From CAZKFN01 sp964552035 (lineage in GTDB: Bacteria > Bacteroidota > Bacteroidia > Flavobacteriales_E > Vicingaceae): 20,406 nt of DNA. Below the pieces are notes generated by a model. That model did not search any database. It was not told the DNA's origin and saw only the letters and a list, made by a program, of their open reading frames with translations. Position numbers and translations under genes: made by a program. Where the stretch lies: NCBI GenBank assembly GCA_964552035.1, contig CAZKFN010000034.1, positions 1 to 20,406 of the forward strand, in the 5' to 3' direction. Every line of letters starts with the position of its first letter. Position 1 is the first letter of the stretch. Shown one piece after another: positions 1 through 7,705 of the stretch.

Positions 1-2
1 TT

Positions 3-191
3 ATTAAAGTAAAAGATTCTTATGGGTTGTGGGGGATTGCAATTATTACTCCTTCCGTTTTAGGAATACCTTTAGGAGCTCTTTTGGCATCTGCCTTTTT
101 TAAAAAAGGTAAACAAACCATATTAATTTTTGTTTTTTGGATAGTCTTTTGGTCAATTACCATGAGTTATAGCTTAGATTATTTTACCTAA
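3..191 (+). CDS. C-terminal fragment of an unidentified membrane protein
   Basis: An open frame enters from the left edge and stops with TAA at 189-191, giving 62 residues with no start in the window. Two hydrophobic stretches are visible: one rich in Gly, Ile, Ala and Leu (about residues 8-32), and one beginning QTILIFVF (about residues 39-57). A short Lys/Gly linker (FFKKGKQ) separates them, which is typical of two membrane helices joined by a positively charged loop. The ending (SLDYFT) is short and polar. It stops 6 bases before the next start codon, so it is probably co-transcribed with the HAD gene. I do not recognise the family from this fragment; a transporter or export protein is possible but unproven. 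Confidence 0.6.
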   Translation: MKVKDSYGLWGIAIITPSVLGIPLGALLASAFFKKGKQTILIFVFWIVFWSITMSYSLDYFT

Positions 192-197
192 AATTTT

Positions 198-896
198 ATG
201 AAGAATACAAAATACCAACATCTTTTCTTCGATTTAGACAGGACACTTTGGGATTTTGATAGAAATGCGGGAGAGGCTTTAATGGAGTTGTTTGATTCCT
301 TTGAAATGAAACCTAAACTTGGTGTTGAGGTTGAAGATTTTTTAAAGGTTTATTGGAAAATCAACAATGCACTTTGGCAAAATTATAGAAAAGGTAAAAT
401 CAATAAAGAGGAGTTAAGATCGAGAAGGTTTTATGAAACTTTCTTGAAATTCGGCTATAAAGATGAAGATTTAGGAATAGCCTTTAATGAAAAGTATGTT
501 ATTACTGCTTCATCAAAAACCAATGTATTAGATGGTACGTTTGAAATATTAGAATACCTCAAGAAGAAGTATCAACTGCATATAATTACCAACGGTTTTG
601 TAGAAACTCAGAATCGAAAACTAGACAATTGTAATTTAAGATCTTATTTTGAAGAAATAATTATTTCCGATGGTTTGCACTATAAAAAACCAGATAAGCG
701 TATCTTTCATCATGCAATGAAAGCTGCCAAAGCTAGATCAAACAACAGTTTAATGATAGGAGATGATTATTTAACTGACATCATCGGCGCAAAAGGAGTG
801 GGAGTGGATCAAGTGTACCTTAGTGATGGTAAAGCTTTCAAAAATCAGGCTACTTTTATAATTTATAAGCTTCAGGAATTAATAGGAATTCTTTAA
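198..896 (+). CDS. yjjG: YjjG family noncanonical pyrimidine nucleotidase (HAD superfamily)
   Basis: A 232-residue haloacid-dehalogenase phosphatase whose full length and motif spacing match the YjjG/YfnB group. These enzymes dephosphorylate pyrimidine nucleoside monophosphates, including damaged or noncanonical ones, in the cytosol. Motif I is DLDRT with the nucleophile D12 and acid/base D14. Motif II is the Thr of IITNGF (T131). Motif III is Lys in KKPD (about 163-164). Motif IV is GDDYLTD (188-194), which binds Mg. The helical cap lies between motifs I and II (about residues 20-105). The ATG at 198 follows the preceding stop by 6 bases and gives the normal N-terminus just before motif I. 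The exact substrate is inferred from the family. Confidence 0.88.
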   Translation: MKNTKYQHLFFDLDRTLWDFDRNAGEALMELFDSFEMKPKLGVEVEDFLKVYWKINNALWQNYRKGKINKEELRSRRFYETFLKFGYKDEDLGIAFNEKYVITASSKTNVLDGTFEILEYLKKKYQLHIITNGFVETQNRKLDNCNLRSYFEEIIISDGLHYKKPDKRIFHHAMKAAKARSNNSLMIGDDYLTDIIGAKGVGVDQVYLSDGKAFKNQATFIIYKLQELIGIL

Positions 897-933
897 ATGT
901 TTATTATTGAAATTAAGAAAAAATACCAAATTA

Positions 934-2043
934 ATGCAAAATACAATATCGGAGTCTGAAGATTTAATTATAGATAAAGAATGGCTCAAGCTAAATAAAG
1001 ATTTTTATTTCTTTGGCCCATGTAGTGCTGAAAGCCCAGAGCAACTCCATAAGACTGCAACTTTAATTGCTAAGGACCATCCCAATGCTATTTTTAGAGC
1101 AGGAGTGTGGAAACCTCGTACTCGCCCAAGTTCTTTTCAAGGAATTGGTGAGCCAGCCCTAGAGTGGTTGAAAGAAATTAAAGAAGAATATAACCTGAGA
1201 ATAGCTACAGAAGTTGCCAGTCCATTACACATAGAAAAGAGCTTAAAAGCAGGCATAGATATTTTGTGGATTGGTGCACGTACGACGGTAAATCCTTTTA
1301 CGGTTCAAGACATTGCCGATGCCCTTAAAGGTGTTGATATTCCCATTTTTGTAAAAAACCCTATCAATCCTGATCTATCCTTGTGGATGGGAGCACTTGA
1401 GAGGATTAATAAAGCAGGGATAAAACGTTTGGGTGCTATTCATAGAGGGTTTCATTTGAGTGATAATGGGCCTTATAGAAATTACCCTTATTGGAATCTC
1501 GCCATTCAATTAAAAGCTACTTATGCCAACTTGCCTCTAATTTGCGATGCTAGCCACATTGGAGGAAATACAGCACTTATTCCACAATTGGCACAAAAAG
1601 CATATGATTTAGATATGGATGGCTTAATGATTGAAACGCATTATAAGCCATCTGTTGCACTTAGTGATAAAGAGCAACAATTAAAACCTAAAGAACTTAC
1701 GCATCTGTTAAATACCTTAGTTCGTAAAAAACGCTCCTCTACTAATCCTACTTTCCAAAATCAATTGGAGGAGTTAAGAAGTAGAATAGATAAAATAGAC
1801 GATAACTTGGTTGACTTATTAGCCGTTAGAATGGACATTGCAAAAAGAATAGGACTTTATAAAAAACAAAATAATGTGACCATTCTTCAGCTTGAACGTT
1901 GGAATGAAATTTTAAGGAGAGTTTTAAAAAATGGAGAAGCACTTGACCTTAGCACTCGATTTGTTCAAGCCCTTTTTAGTGTTATACACGATGAGTCGAT
2001 TAGAAAACAAACCGCAATAAAAGAGGAAGAAGGAAAAAATTAA
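934..2043 (+). CDS. Bifunctional DAHP synthase / chorismate mutase type II
   Basis: A fused enzyme of aromatic amino acid synthesis. The N-terminal domain (about residues 20-265) is a type I DAHP synthase that condenses phosphoenolpyruvate with erythrose 4-phosphate; it shows GPCSAES (28-34) and RAGVWKPRTRPSSFQG (55-70). The C-terminal domain (about 278-362) is an AroQ-type chorismate mutase, with LRSRIDKID, VRMDIAKRIG, LYKKQNN, ERWNEI and a final ESIRKQ holding the usual active-site Arg, Lys, Ser and Gln positions. This fusion is common in Bacteroidota and is thought to make the first step sensitive to prephenate or chorismate. I chose the ATG at 934 (369 residues). An in-frame TTG at 907 would add nine Lys/Asn-rich residues with no family support. 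The stop overlaps the stop of psd on the other strand. Confidence 0.93.
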   Translation: MQNTISESEDLIIDKEWLKLNKDFYFFGPCSAESPEQLHKTATLIAKDHPNAIFRAGVWKPRTRPSSFQGIGEPALEWLKEIKEEYNLRIATEVASPLHIEKSLKAGIDILWIGARTTVNPFTVQDIADALKGVDIPIFVKNPINPDLSLWMGALERINKAGIKRLGAIHRGFHLSDNGPYRNYPYWNLAIQLKATYANLPLICDASHIGGNTALIPQLAQKAYDLDMDGLMIETHYKPSVALSDKEQQLKPKELTHLLNTLVRKKRSSTNPTFQNQLEELRSRIDKIDDNLVDLLAVRMDIAKRIGLYKKQNNVTILQLERWNEILRRVLKNGEALDLSTRFVQALFSVIHDESIRKQTAIKEEEGKN

Positions 2044-2711
2044 GAAGAATAATTGTTAAAGGTAGCAATCACAGTTTGTCCACCTACGGTTTTTTCATTA
2101 AGCTTTACGTTAATCTTAGTTCCTATTGGAAGAAATAAATCTACCCTTGATCCAAACTTAATAAAACCACATTCATCTCCTTGTTGTACGTCTTCTCCTT
2201 CTTTGCCATAAAAAACAATTCTTCTAGCCATTGCTCCAGCAATCTGTCTAAATAAAATACTTCTTTTTTTATGGTCTTCAACTACAACAGTTGTTCGTTC
2301 GTTATCCGTAGAAGATTTTGGATCCCAAGCTACCAAATATTTACCAGGATGATATTTAAAGTATTTTAAAATTCCCGATATGGGATAAAGGTTGTTGTGA
2401 ACGTTGATTGGAGACATGAAAATTGAAAGCTGAATGCGTTTGTCTTTAAAATATTCCCCTTCTACAACCTCTTCTATCACTACAACCTTTCCATCACAAG
2501 GGGAGAGAACTTGTTCTTTGTTAAGGGTAATTTTTCGTATAGGTTGCCTAAAAAACTGCAAAATTGCAAGCAATAAAAAAGCAGAGAGTAGATATACAAT
2601 GTAGATAATTATAGGATATTTAATTAACCAATAATGAGTCGACCAATTTAGTAAACCTATAAAGACTAAAACGATGATTAAGCTTTTGTAGCCTTCTTTA
2701 TGAAACTTCAT
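2040..2711 (-). CDS. psd: Phosphatidylserine decarboxylase, short membrane-anchored type
   Basis: A 223-residue pyruvoyl-dependent decarboxylase that converts phosphatidylserine to phosphatidylethanolamine at the inner membrane. Two membrane helices occupy about residues 9-27 and 32-54. The catalytic domain follows with PCDGKV (71-76), a conserved SPINVH region (H105) and HPG (H121). Near the C-terminus is FGSRVDLFLP, where self-cleavage between G187 and S188 would make the beta chain and the pyruvoyl-capped alpha chain. The length and the GS cleavage motif fit the short (archaeal-like) class rather than the longer E. coli enzyme. It lies 57 bases downstream of cdsA, the enzyme that makes the CDP-diacylglycerol precursor, so the two probably belong to one operon. 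It converges on the DAHP synthase gene. Confidence 0.93.
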   Translation of the reverse strand: MKFHKEGYKSLIIVLVFIGLLNWSTHYWLIKYPIIIYIVYLLSAFLLLAILQFFRQPIRKITLNKEQVLSPCDGKVVVIEEVVEGEYFKDKRIQLSIFMSPINVHNNLYPISGILKYFKYHPGKYLVAWDPKSSTDNERTTVVVEDHKKRSILFRQIAGAMARRIVFYGKEGEDVQQGDECGFIKFGSRVDLFLPIGTKINVKLNEKTVGGQTVIATFNNYSS

Positions 2712-2768
2712 TTCTATATATTATGGGGTCAAAATTAAGGAAGTAAATTGATAAAAGAGAACAATGAT

Positions 2769-3614
2769 TTAATAGGGGGCGATTAAGAATAAGGAAATAA
2801 TTTTAAGAAAGATGTAAACCAAAGGGGCAGAAATAAAAATGCCATCAAATCGATCCAATACTCCCCCATGTCCAGGAAGAATTTTTCCACTGTCTTTGAT
2901 GCCTAGTCTCCTTTTAAACAAGGATTCAATTAAATCTCCTAGTGAGCCAAAAACTACAACGATAAGACCAATACCTATCCAAATCCAAAGGGAAATGTTA
3001 GGGAATAGAAAATAATTAACCACAGAAGTTATAATTCCAAATGTTGCTCCACCAATAGAACCTTCCCAAGATTTTTTGGGAGAAATGCTTGGAAAAAGTT
3101 TTCTTTTCCCAAACCTGCTTCCTATAAAGTATGCTGCTGTATCATTCGCCCACAATATAAAGAAGTATCCTAGCAATACTTGGTAGTTGTACACTAATCC
3201 AAAAGTTTCGTTATTAAAATAAGCTAGGCTATATAAAAGCGAAATTGGAAGAGAGATATAAATCACTCCGAGAAAGGTAAAAGCAATGTTGGATATGGGG
3301 TGTACACTTTTTCGATAAAGCTCAACAATGAAAACAATAAAAAATAGTGGAATAATAAAAGTTAAAGGTGCTTCACTTAAAGTCCCTCTTATTGTTAAAA
3401 CAGAAGCAATATAAAATATTAAGCCTGCCGTGATTCCCAGTTTTTTTTGAGGCCTTACATCTGTGCTGTCAAAAAGGTTGTAAAATTCCCAAAGACAAAA
3501 AAAGCTAATAATAAAAAATAAAATAGATGAAGCGGCTTCACTAAGCATAATTGCTCCAACAAGGACTATGACGAATAAGACGCCTGTAATACTTCTTTCT
3601 ATTAAATTTTTCAC
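2769..3614 (-). CDS. cdsA: Phosphatidate cytidylyltransferase (CDP-diacylglycerol synthase)
   Basis: A 281-residue integral membrane enzyme that makes CDP-diacylglycerol from phosphatidic acid and CTP, the branch point of phospholipid synthesis. Hydrophobic segments run through most of the protein. The family signature at residues 231-257 is complete: SLFKRRLGIKD, then LPGHGGVLDRFD, including the Asp and His-Gly-Gly residues needed for metal and CTP binding. The start is GTG at 3612-3614, which overlaps the TGA of the DUF2007 gene (GTGA), a sign of translational coupling. An ATG elsewhere would remove the first helix. psd lies directly downstream. Confidence 0.95.
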   Translation of the reverse strand: MKNLIERSITGVLFVIVLVGAIMLSEAASSILFFIISFFCLWEFYNLFDSTDVRPQKKLGITAGLIFYIASVLTIRGTLSEAPLTFIIPLFFIVFIVELYRKSVHPISNIAFTFLGVIYISLPISLLYSLAYFNNETFGLVYNYQVLLGYFFILWANDTAAYFIGSRFGKRKLFPSISPKKSWEGSIGGATFGIITSVVNYFLFPNISLWIWIGIGLIVVVFGSLGDLIESLFKRRLGIKDSGKILPGHGGVLDRFDGIFISAPLVYIFLKIISLFLIAPY

Positions 3615-3823
3615 AATTTCATTTTTGACAGATAATGTCTTGCTTGGATTTCATTCTCAGTTGAAACGTACAACTCTATAGGAGCATTGATTAAATGCGT
3701 ATGCATAGAATCCATTTTATTGAGAACAATAGATTTAATATCGTGCTGCTCTAGAATTCCACGTGCTAATTCTACGACGTAAACAAACTCAGAGCTATAA
3801 ACCATAATCCAGTTATCTTCCAT
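3611..3823 (-). CDS. DUF2007 domain small protein
   Basis: A 70-residue protein covering a single DUF2007 domain (annotated in databases as a putative signal-transducing protein). The pattern is typical: a strand (WIMVYSSEF), an amphipathic helix (YVVELARGILEQHDI), a strand (KSIVLNK), then an IELYVSTENEIQARHYL ending, similar to the ACT/GlnB-like half-domain fold of this family. The molecular role is unknown. It sits 25 bases downstream of ftsH and overlaps cdsA by 4 bases, so it is an operon member between a membrane protease and lipid synthesis genes. There is no membrane segment or signal peptide. Confidence 0.82.
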   Translation of the reverse strand: MEDNWIMVYSSEFVYVVELARGILEQHDIKSIVLNKMDSMHTHLINAPIELYVSTENEIQARHYLSKMKL

Positions 3824-3848
3824 ATCCTAAAAGTATTAAAAAATCACT

Positions 3849-4808
3849 TTAGGTTTTATTATCTGTTTTTGTTGTGTTCTCTTCATTAGCTAGGGCCTTA
3901 TTCTTGGGCTCAGCTTTTTCATTTTCTGTCTTTGTCTCTTTCTTATCCTTAGCTTTTTCTTTTACTTCTTCATCGTTTAGCAACTCATCCGTTCTACTTT
4001 CTTCATAAGCTCTTTTGCCAAAAATACTCTCCAAATCATCTTTAAAAATGACTTCTTTTTCTAGAAGTAACTCAGCTAAAGTTGTCAGTTGGTCAATATG
4101 ATCCCTTAAAATTTTCTTTGTGCGCTCGTAAGCTGCTTCAACCATTAATTTAACCTCTTCGTCAATAATTTCTCCGGTTCTTTCACTATAGGGCTTTTGG
4201 AATTGATATTCACTTCTTCCACTGGAATCGTAAAAGCTAATGTTTCCAATCCTTTTATTAAGTCCATATACCGTTACCATAGCATAGGCTTGCTTAGTAA
4301 CTTTCTCTAAGTCACTCAATGCACCGGTTGAAACTTTTCCAAATATAATCTCTTCAGCTGCTCTACCTCCTAATGCAGCACACATTTCGTCCAGCATTTG
4401 TTCTTCAGTTGTAATTTGCCTTTCCTCGGGTAGGTACCAAGCTGCACCTAAACTTTTACCTCGCGGTACAATAGTTACTTTAACTAATGGAGATGCATAT
4501 CGTGTTAACCAACTTACTGCAGCATGTCCAGCTTCATGATAGGCTATGGTTTTCTTCTCACTTTTAGTAATGATTTTATTTTTCTTTTCTAAACCGCCAA
4601 TCACCCTATCTACAGCATCTAAGAAGTCTTGTAAAACAATTTGTTTTTTATTGTTTCTTGCAGCTATAAGTGCCGCTTCATTACAAATGTTGGCAATATC
4701 AGCACCAGAGAAACCCGGAGTTTGCTTACCTAAAAAGGTAATATCAACTGAAGGATCCATTTTTAAAGGTTTTACATGTACTTTAAAAATCTCTATTCTT
4801 TCCCTCAA
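3849..4808 (-). CDS. FtsH C-terminal fragment (AAA lid and M41 zinc protease)
   Basis: This is the in-frame continuation after the internal stop. It opens with the AAA helical lid (RERIEIFKVH to DFLDAVDRVIGG) and then the M41 protease with AYHEAGHAAV; HEAGH is residues 91-95 of this fragment, about 469-473 of the full frame. The distal zinc ligand would be the Asp in LSDLEKVTKQA. A low-complexity charged tail ends it. The first usable starts are TTG at 4806-4808 and ATG at 4758-4760, but neither has a convincing ribosome site and both start mid-domain. It is probably not made as a separate protein unless the stop is read through. Confidence 0.6.
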   Translation of the reverse strand: MRERIEIFKVHVKPLKMDPSVDITFLGKQTPGFSGADIANICNEAALIAARNNKKQIVLQDFLDAVDRVIGGLEKKNKIITKSEKKTIAYHEAGHAAVSWLTRYASPLVKVTIVPRGKSLGAAWYLPEERQITTEEQMLDEMCAALGGRAAEEIIFGKVSTGALSDLEKVTKQAYAMVTVYGLNKRIGNISFYDSSGRSEYQFQKPYSERTGEIIDEEVKLMVEAAYERTKKILRDHIDQLTTLAELLLEKEVIFKDDLESIFGKRAYEESRTDELLNDEEVKEKAKDKKETKTENEKAEPKNKALANEENTTKTDNKT

Positions 4809-4829
4809 GTCTGGGAGGTCGATGTGAAT

Positions 4830-4832
4830 TTA
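4830..4832 (-). other. Premature in-frame TAA inside ftsH
   Basis: The plus strand reads tta at 4830-4832, giving TAA on the coding strand, between the CGA of R370 and the ATT of the next Ile. The expected codon in this family is a Gln codon (CAA). The change would be a single transition, seen on the plus strand as g to a at 4832. Confidence 0.9.
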
Positions 4833-5942
4833 TCGGTCAAATCTACCTGGGCGCAATAAAGCGCGGTCGAGGATTTCTGCACGGTTGGTTGCAGCCAATA
4901 AAATTACGCCGCTGTTGGTTTCAAAACCGTCCATTTCTGTGAGAAGTTGATTAAGAGTATTTTCTCTTTCATCGTTTCCACCTTGAGCCATGCTTTTTCC
5001 TCTGGCTCTACCAATGGCATCAATCTCATCAATAAATACAATAGCTGGAGCTTTTTCTTTAGCTTGTTTAAACAAGTCCCGTACCCTTGAAGCTCCAACA
5101 CCTACAAACATTTCCACAAAGTCGGAACCCGACAAACTAAAAAATGGAACTTGAGCCTCTCCTGCGACAGCTCTAGCAATAAGTGTTTTTCCAGTACCTG
5201 GAGGGCCAACCAATAAAGCACCTTTTGGAATTTTTGCACCGAGTTCCGTATACTTTTTAGGATTTTTGAGAAATTCTACAATTTCCTCAATCTCCGCTTT
5301 TGCTTCTTCTAATCCTGCAACGTCATCAAATGAAATGTTAACATGCTTCGCACTATCAAATAAGGTTGCTCTAGATTTTCCTATGTTAAATAAGTGGCTT
5401 CCGGCACCACCGCCACCGCCACCGGTCATCCTTCTCATAATGAACAACCAAAAGGCAATGATAATTGCTATGGGAAGCAACCAGCCCAGCATGTCTCCAA
5501 ACCAGTTGTTTCTCGTCTCGTATTCTGGATGAATAATATTTTCTTTAGCAAAGTCCTTTTGAACCTTATCTAAGTCATTGTTAAACTGCTCAATAGTTCC
5601 AATTTTAAGATAGTATTGAGGTCCAGGAGCACCCATCCTTCCTCCATCCTTCACCCCTTTATATTTGTCTTGCTCTAAAGCTTCTTTTTTGATGTATATC
5701 TCAGCTTTGCTATTGTCACCTTCAGTAACAATTATAATCCTATCCACTTCATTTGTAACGAGCATTTCATTCACAAACTTGTTCCAAGTCGTTTTGCGTT
5801 CTCCACCACTAAAATTAAATAGATTGATACTAATGAGTACAATCACAATAATTGCATAAACCCAATAGTAATTTGTGGGCTTTTTTGATTTATTACCTCC
5901 ACCACCTGGGGAATTTTGAGGTTGATTTTTCTTTTGTGTCAT
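4830..5942 (-). CDS. FtsH N-terminal fragment (membrane anchor and most of the AAA ATPase)
   Basis: If TAA at 4830 terminates translation, this 370-residue product is made. It has a Gly/Lys/Asn-rich cytosolic start, a first membrane helix (about residues 27-45), a periplasmic part (about 46-152) and a second helix (about 153-169). A Gly-rich linker (TGGGGGGAGS) follows. The ATPase core has Walker A GPPGTGKT (246-253), pore motif FVG (279-281), Walker B IVFIDEID (301-308) and the second region of homology with both arginine fingers R367 and R370. It lacks the helical lid of the AAA module and the whole protease domain. On its own it could bind ATP and perhaps assemble, but it could not degrade proteins. 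Confidence 0.75.
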   Translation of the reverse strand: MTQKKNQPQNSPGGGGNKSKKPTNYYWVYAIIVIVLISINLFNFSGGERKTTWNKFVNEMLVTNEVDRIIIVTEGDNSKAEIYIKKEALEQDKYKGVKDGGRMGAPGPQYYLKIGTIEQFNNDLDKVQKDFAKENIIHPEYETRNNWFGDMLGWLLPIAIIIAFWLFIMRRMTGGGGGGAGSHLFNIGKSRATLFDSAKHVNISFDDVAGLEEAKAEIEEIVEFLKNPKKYTELGAKIPKGALLVGPPGTGKTLIARAVAGEAQVPFFSLSGSDFVEMFVGVGASRVRDLFKQAKEKAPAIVFIDEIDAIGRARGKSMAQGGNDERENTLNQLLTEMDGFETNSGVILLAATNRAEILDRALLRPGRFDR

Positions 5943-5951
5943 GCCTGTTTT

Positions 5952-6332
5952 TTAATTCTCAACTGTTTTTATCTCTTTTATCTTTGCATCGGCCCATAAC
6001 TCTTCTAGATTATAAAAATCCCTTCTTTCTGGAAGAAAGATGTGAATCACTACATTTACATAGTCCATTAATACCCATTCTAGTTGAGACGTCCCTTCAA
6101 TATGCCAAGGTTTTTCACCCGCATTTGTCCTTAATTTTCTTTCAATAGCATCCTTTATTGCCCCTACTTGTGTTGTAGAGTTAGCTGAGCAAATAACAAA
6201 AAAGTCAGTAATTGCACCATCCACTTCCCTCAAGTCCATTAATAAAATATCTTCCCCTTTCCTGTTATCTATTTCTTCTATTGCAATAGTAGCAAGTTCT
6301 TTTGAATCTATTGGGGCTTGTCTTTTTGTCAT
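5952..6332 (-). CDS. rsfS: Ribosome silencing factor RsfS (Iojap family)
   Basis: A 126-residue Iojap/RsfS protein. Family members bind ribosomal protein L14 on the 50S subunit and block subunit joining during starvation. The whole domain is present: IAIEEIDNRKGEDILLMDLREV, then ITDFFVICSANSTTQVGAI, AIERKL, GEKPWHIEGTSQLEWVLMDY, and VVIHIFLPERRDFYNLEELW. ATG at 6330-6332 gives the normal N-terminus. It is the first gene of the minus-strand group, 9 bases upstream of ftsH. A TAnnTTTG-type box sits about 25 bases upstream of the start. Confidence 0.93.
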   Translation of the reverse strand: MTKRQAPIDSKELATIAIEEIDNRKGEDILLMDLREVDGAITDFFVICSANSTTQVGAIKDAIERKLRTNAGEKPWHIEGTSQLEWVLMDYVNVVIHIFLPERRDFYNLEELWADAKIKEIKTVEN

Positions 6333-6357
6333 ATAATGCTTCTCTCAAATAAAATCA

Positions 6358-6365
6358 CAAAAGTA
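6358..6365 (-). promoter_or_regulatory. Candidate -7 box for the rsfS-ftsH-cdsA-psd group
   Basis: On the minus strand the bases read TACTTTTG, matching the Bacteroidota -7 consensus TAnnTTTG. The box ends 25 bases before the rsfS ATG, which would give a leader of about 20 bases. No clear TTG -33 element is seen at the usual distance, so this is only a sequence match. Confidence 0.35.
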
Positions 6366-6521
6366 CGCAAATCCTCATTTGCATTTATACTGCTTTGAGA
6401 TACTATTTGTATTTAAAATTCTTAATTTAATTCTTTCCCTTAAGTTAAACTTATTTGTTTAATATTCCTTTATTCCTTTGACTTTTTTATGCCTTTATGT
6501 TCAATTGTTTTATTCTATAAC

Positions 6522-6529
6522 TAAATTTG
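6522..6529 (+). promoter_or_regulatory. Candidate -7 box for birA
   Basis: TAAATTTG matches TAnnTTTG and lies 32 bases before the birA ATG, in the 229-base divergent spacer (6333-6561). A TTG at 6505-6507 is 14 bases upstream, closer than the usual -33 spacing. The rest of this spacer is AT-rich, and I see no other structured element in it. Confidence 0.4.
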
Positions 6530-6561
6530 TATTTTAAATTATAATAACAGTACAATTGTAA

Positions 6562-7308
6562 ATGCCTATTCAAAAATTAAATTTCAATTATAACTACTTA
6601 ATTAATACTCTATCAACCAATATCCATGCCTTAAAGATGGCTAAGGAGGAAAACCTTCCCGAAGGGGAACTTTACATAGCAACAAACCAAACGGAAGGAA
6701 AGGGACAAAGGGGAGCAAAATGGCTTTCTGAAAATGCTAAAAACTTGAACATAAGCTTTTTATTGCGTCCTAACTTAAAGGCTGATCAACAATTTATATT
6801 GGCACAAACCATTGCTTTAGCTTTGCATCGCTATATGGACAATTTGTCAGTTGGAGAGGTGAGAATAAAATGGCCTAACGATACTTTAATTAATGGGAAA
6901 AAAGTAGCAGGAACCTTAATTGAAAATGTATTAGCGGGTGATAAAATTCAATACGCTATAGTTGGAATTGGAATTAATGTCAATCAAGTCGATTTTCCTG
7001 AATTTCCTAGAGAAGCTACATCATTAAAATTGTTGAGCAATCGAGAACATTTTCTATCAATAGAATTAGAAAACCTATTGGAATACATCAGTTCTACTTA
7101 TTCCTTTTTACAACATGGAGAAGAAGAATTGATTAAAAAAGAATATATGAAACGTCTTTATGGGTATGATCAGGCGTTACGTTTTAAAGATGAGGATGGA
7201 GAATTCATGGGGAAAGTTGTAAAAATTCAACCATCAGGGAAGATAATTCTCGATAGAGCAGGAGAAAAGAAAACGTACGATATGAAAGAGGTTGTTTTTA
7301 TAGATTAA
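6562..7308 (+). CDS. birA: Biotin--[acetyl-CoA-carboxylase] ligase
   Basis: A 248-residue biotin protein ligase that activates biotin as biotinyl-AMP and attaches it to the Lys of biotin carboxyl carrier protein. The biotin-binding loop is GKGQRGAKW (46-54), equivalent to the GRGRRG loop. KWPND (103-107) and GKKVAGTLIEN (112-122, with the conserved Lys near 114) follow. A small C-terminal SH3-like domain (about 200-248) ends in the KIILDRAGEKKTYDMKEV pattern. There is no N-terminal winged-helix domain, so unlike E. coli BirA it should be a pure enzyme and not an operon repressor. It converges on the SRPBCC gene with an 11-base overlap. Confidence 0.93.
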   Translation: MPIQKLNFNYNYLINTLSTNIHALKMAKEENLPEGELYIATNQTEGKGQRGAKWLSENAKNLNISFLLRPNLKADQQFILAQTIALALHRYMDNLSVGEVRIKWPNDTLINGKKVAGTLIENVLAGDKIQYAIVGIGINVNQVDFPEFPREATSLKLLSNREHFLSIELENLLEYISSTYSFLQHGEEELIKKEYMKRLYGYDQALRFKDEDGEFMGKVVKIQPSGKIILDRAGEKKTYDMKEVVFID

Positions 7309-7702
7309 GTTGAGTTGACTCTTTCACCAGCATATTAAAGAAATTTCTCAAAGGCTTTTCTACCATCAATTTCATAAAAGCATTAATCTCTCCTTGAAAA
7401 ATCATAGATGTTTCGCAATGCGATTCGTCAATTTCATTGAGATTAATTTCCAAAGTAAAAGGAAAAGGGACTTTTCCAAAAGATTCTATTTCAACTTTAT
7501 TATGAGGGGTAGATGATTTTATTTGCAATCCAATACGCGCCATTCCTTTGATGGTAAATTCACATTGTTCTCGATTAGCATTCCATTTTTCAATTTTGTC
7601 AGTAGGCATAAGCTGTTCAAAATTGTTCATATCCGTGAGAAAGTGGAATAACTTTTCTGCGGAATTAGGTGAAATTTGCTTTTCTGTCTCAATTATAGTC
7701 AT
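7298..7702 (-). CDS. SRPBCC family (START-like) small protein
   Basis: A 134-residue soluble protein with the helix-grip order expected for the SRPBCC/START-like superfamily. It opens with IIETEKQISPNSAEKLFHFLTDMNNFEQLMP, continues with alternating strands (CEFTIKGMARIGLQIKSS, KVEIESFGKVPFPFTLEINLNEID, CETSMIFQGEINAFM) and closes with a long C-terminal helix (LRNFFNMLVKEST). Such proteins bind lipids or hydrophobic ligands or act as polyketide cyclase relatives; the ligand here is unknown. It starts 3 bases after the pyrE stop and is surely co-transcribed with pyrE. Confidence 0.78.
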   Translation of the reverse strand: MTIIETEKQISPNSAEKLFHFLTDMNNFEQLMPTDKIEKWNANREQCEFTIKGMARIGLQIKSSTPHNKVEIESFGKVPFPFTLEINLNEIDESHCETSMIFQGEINAFMKLMVEKPLRNFFNMLVKESTQLNL

Positions 7703-7705
7703 AGC

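Larger units (their letters stand above)
3849..5942 (-). pseudogene. ftsH: ftsH, ATP-dependent zinc metalloprotease, interrupted by one in-frame TAA
   Basis: Read through one stop codon, this 698-codon frame is a complete FtsH: two membrane helices with a periplasmic domain, an AAA ATPase, and an M41 zinc protease. FtsH forms inner-membrane hexamers that unfold and degrade misfolded membrane proteins and short-lived regulators. The frame is continuous on both sides of TAA at 4830-4832 (codon 371), and no residues are missing. The order is ALLRPGRFDR, stop, IHIDLPDLRERI, whereas FtsH relatives read FDRQIH or FDRQV, so one C-to-T change of a CAA Gln codon explains it. It may be a sequencing or assembly error, a real nonsense allele, or a suppressed stop. 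It lies 9 bases after rsfS. The C-terminal 40 or so residues are a charged Lys/Glu/Asn-rich tail. Confidence 0.9.

Noticed and set aside
907..933. TTG start for the DAHP synthase/chorismate mutase
   Set aside because: It adds nine Lys/Asn-rich residues with no family match; ATG at 934 is adequate.
4830..4832. Reassignment of TAA to Gln in this organism, suggested by the stop inside ftsH
   Set aside because: TAA is the normal terminator of most other genes here (DAHP synthase, psd, cdsA, birA, TlpA-like) at family-typical lengths, so genome-wide recoding is not credible.
4546..6148. Plus-strand open frames opposite ftsH and rsfS (up to 98 codons)
   Set aside because: They are antisense shadows of strongly conserved genes, with no recognisable domains or starts.
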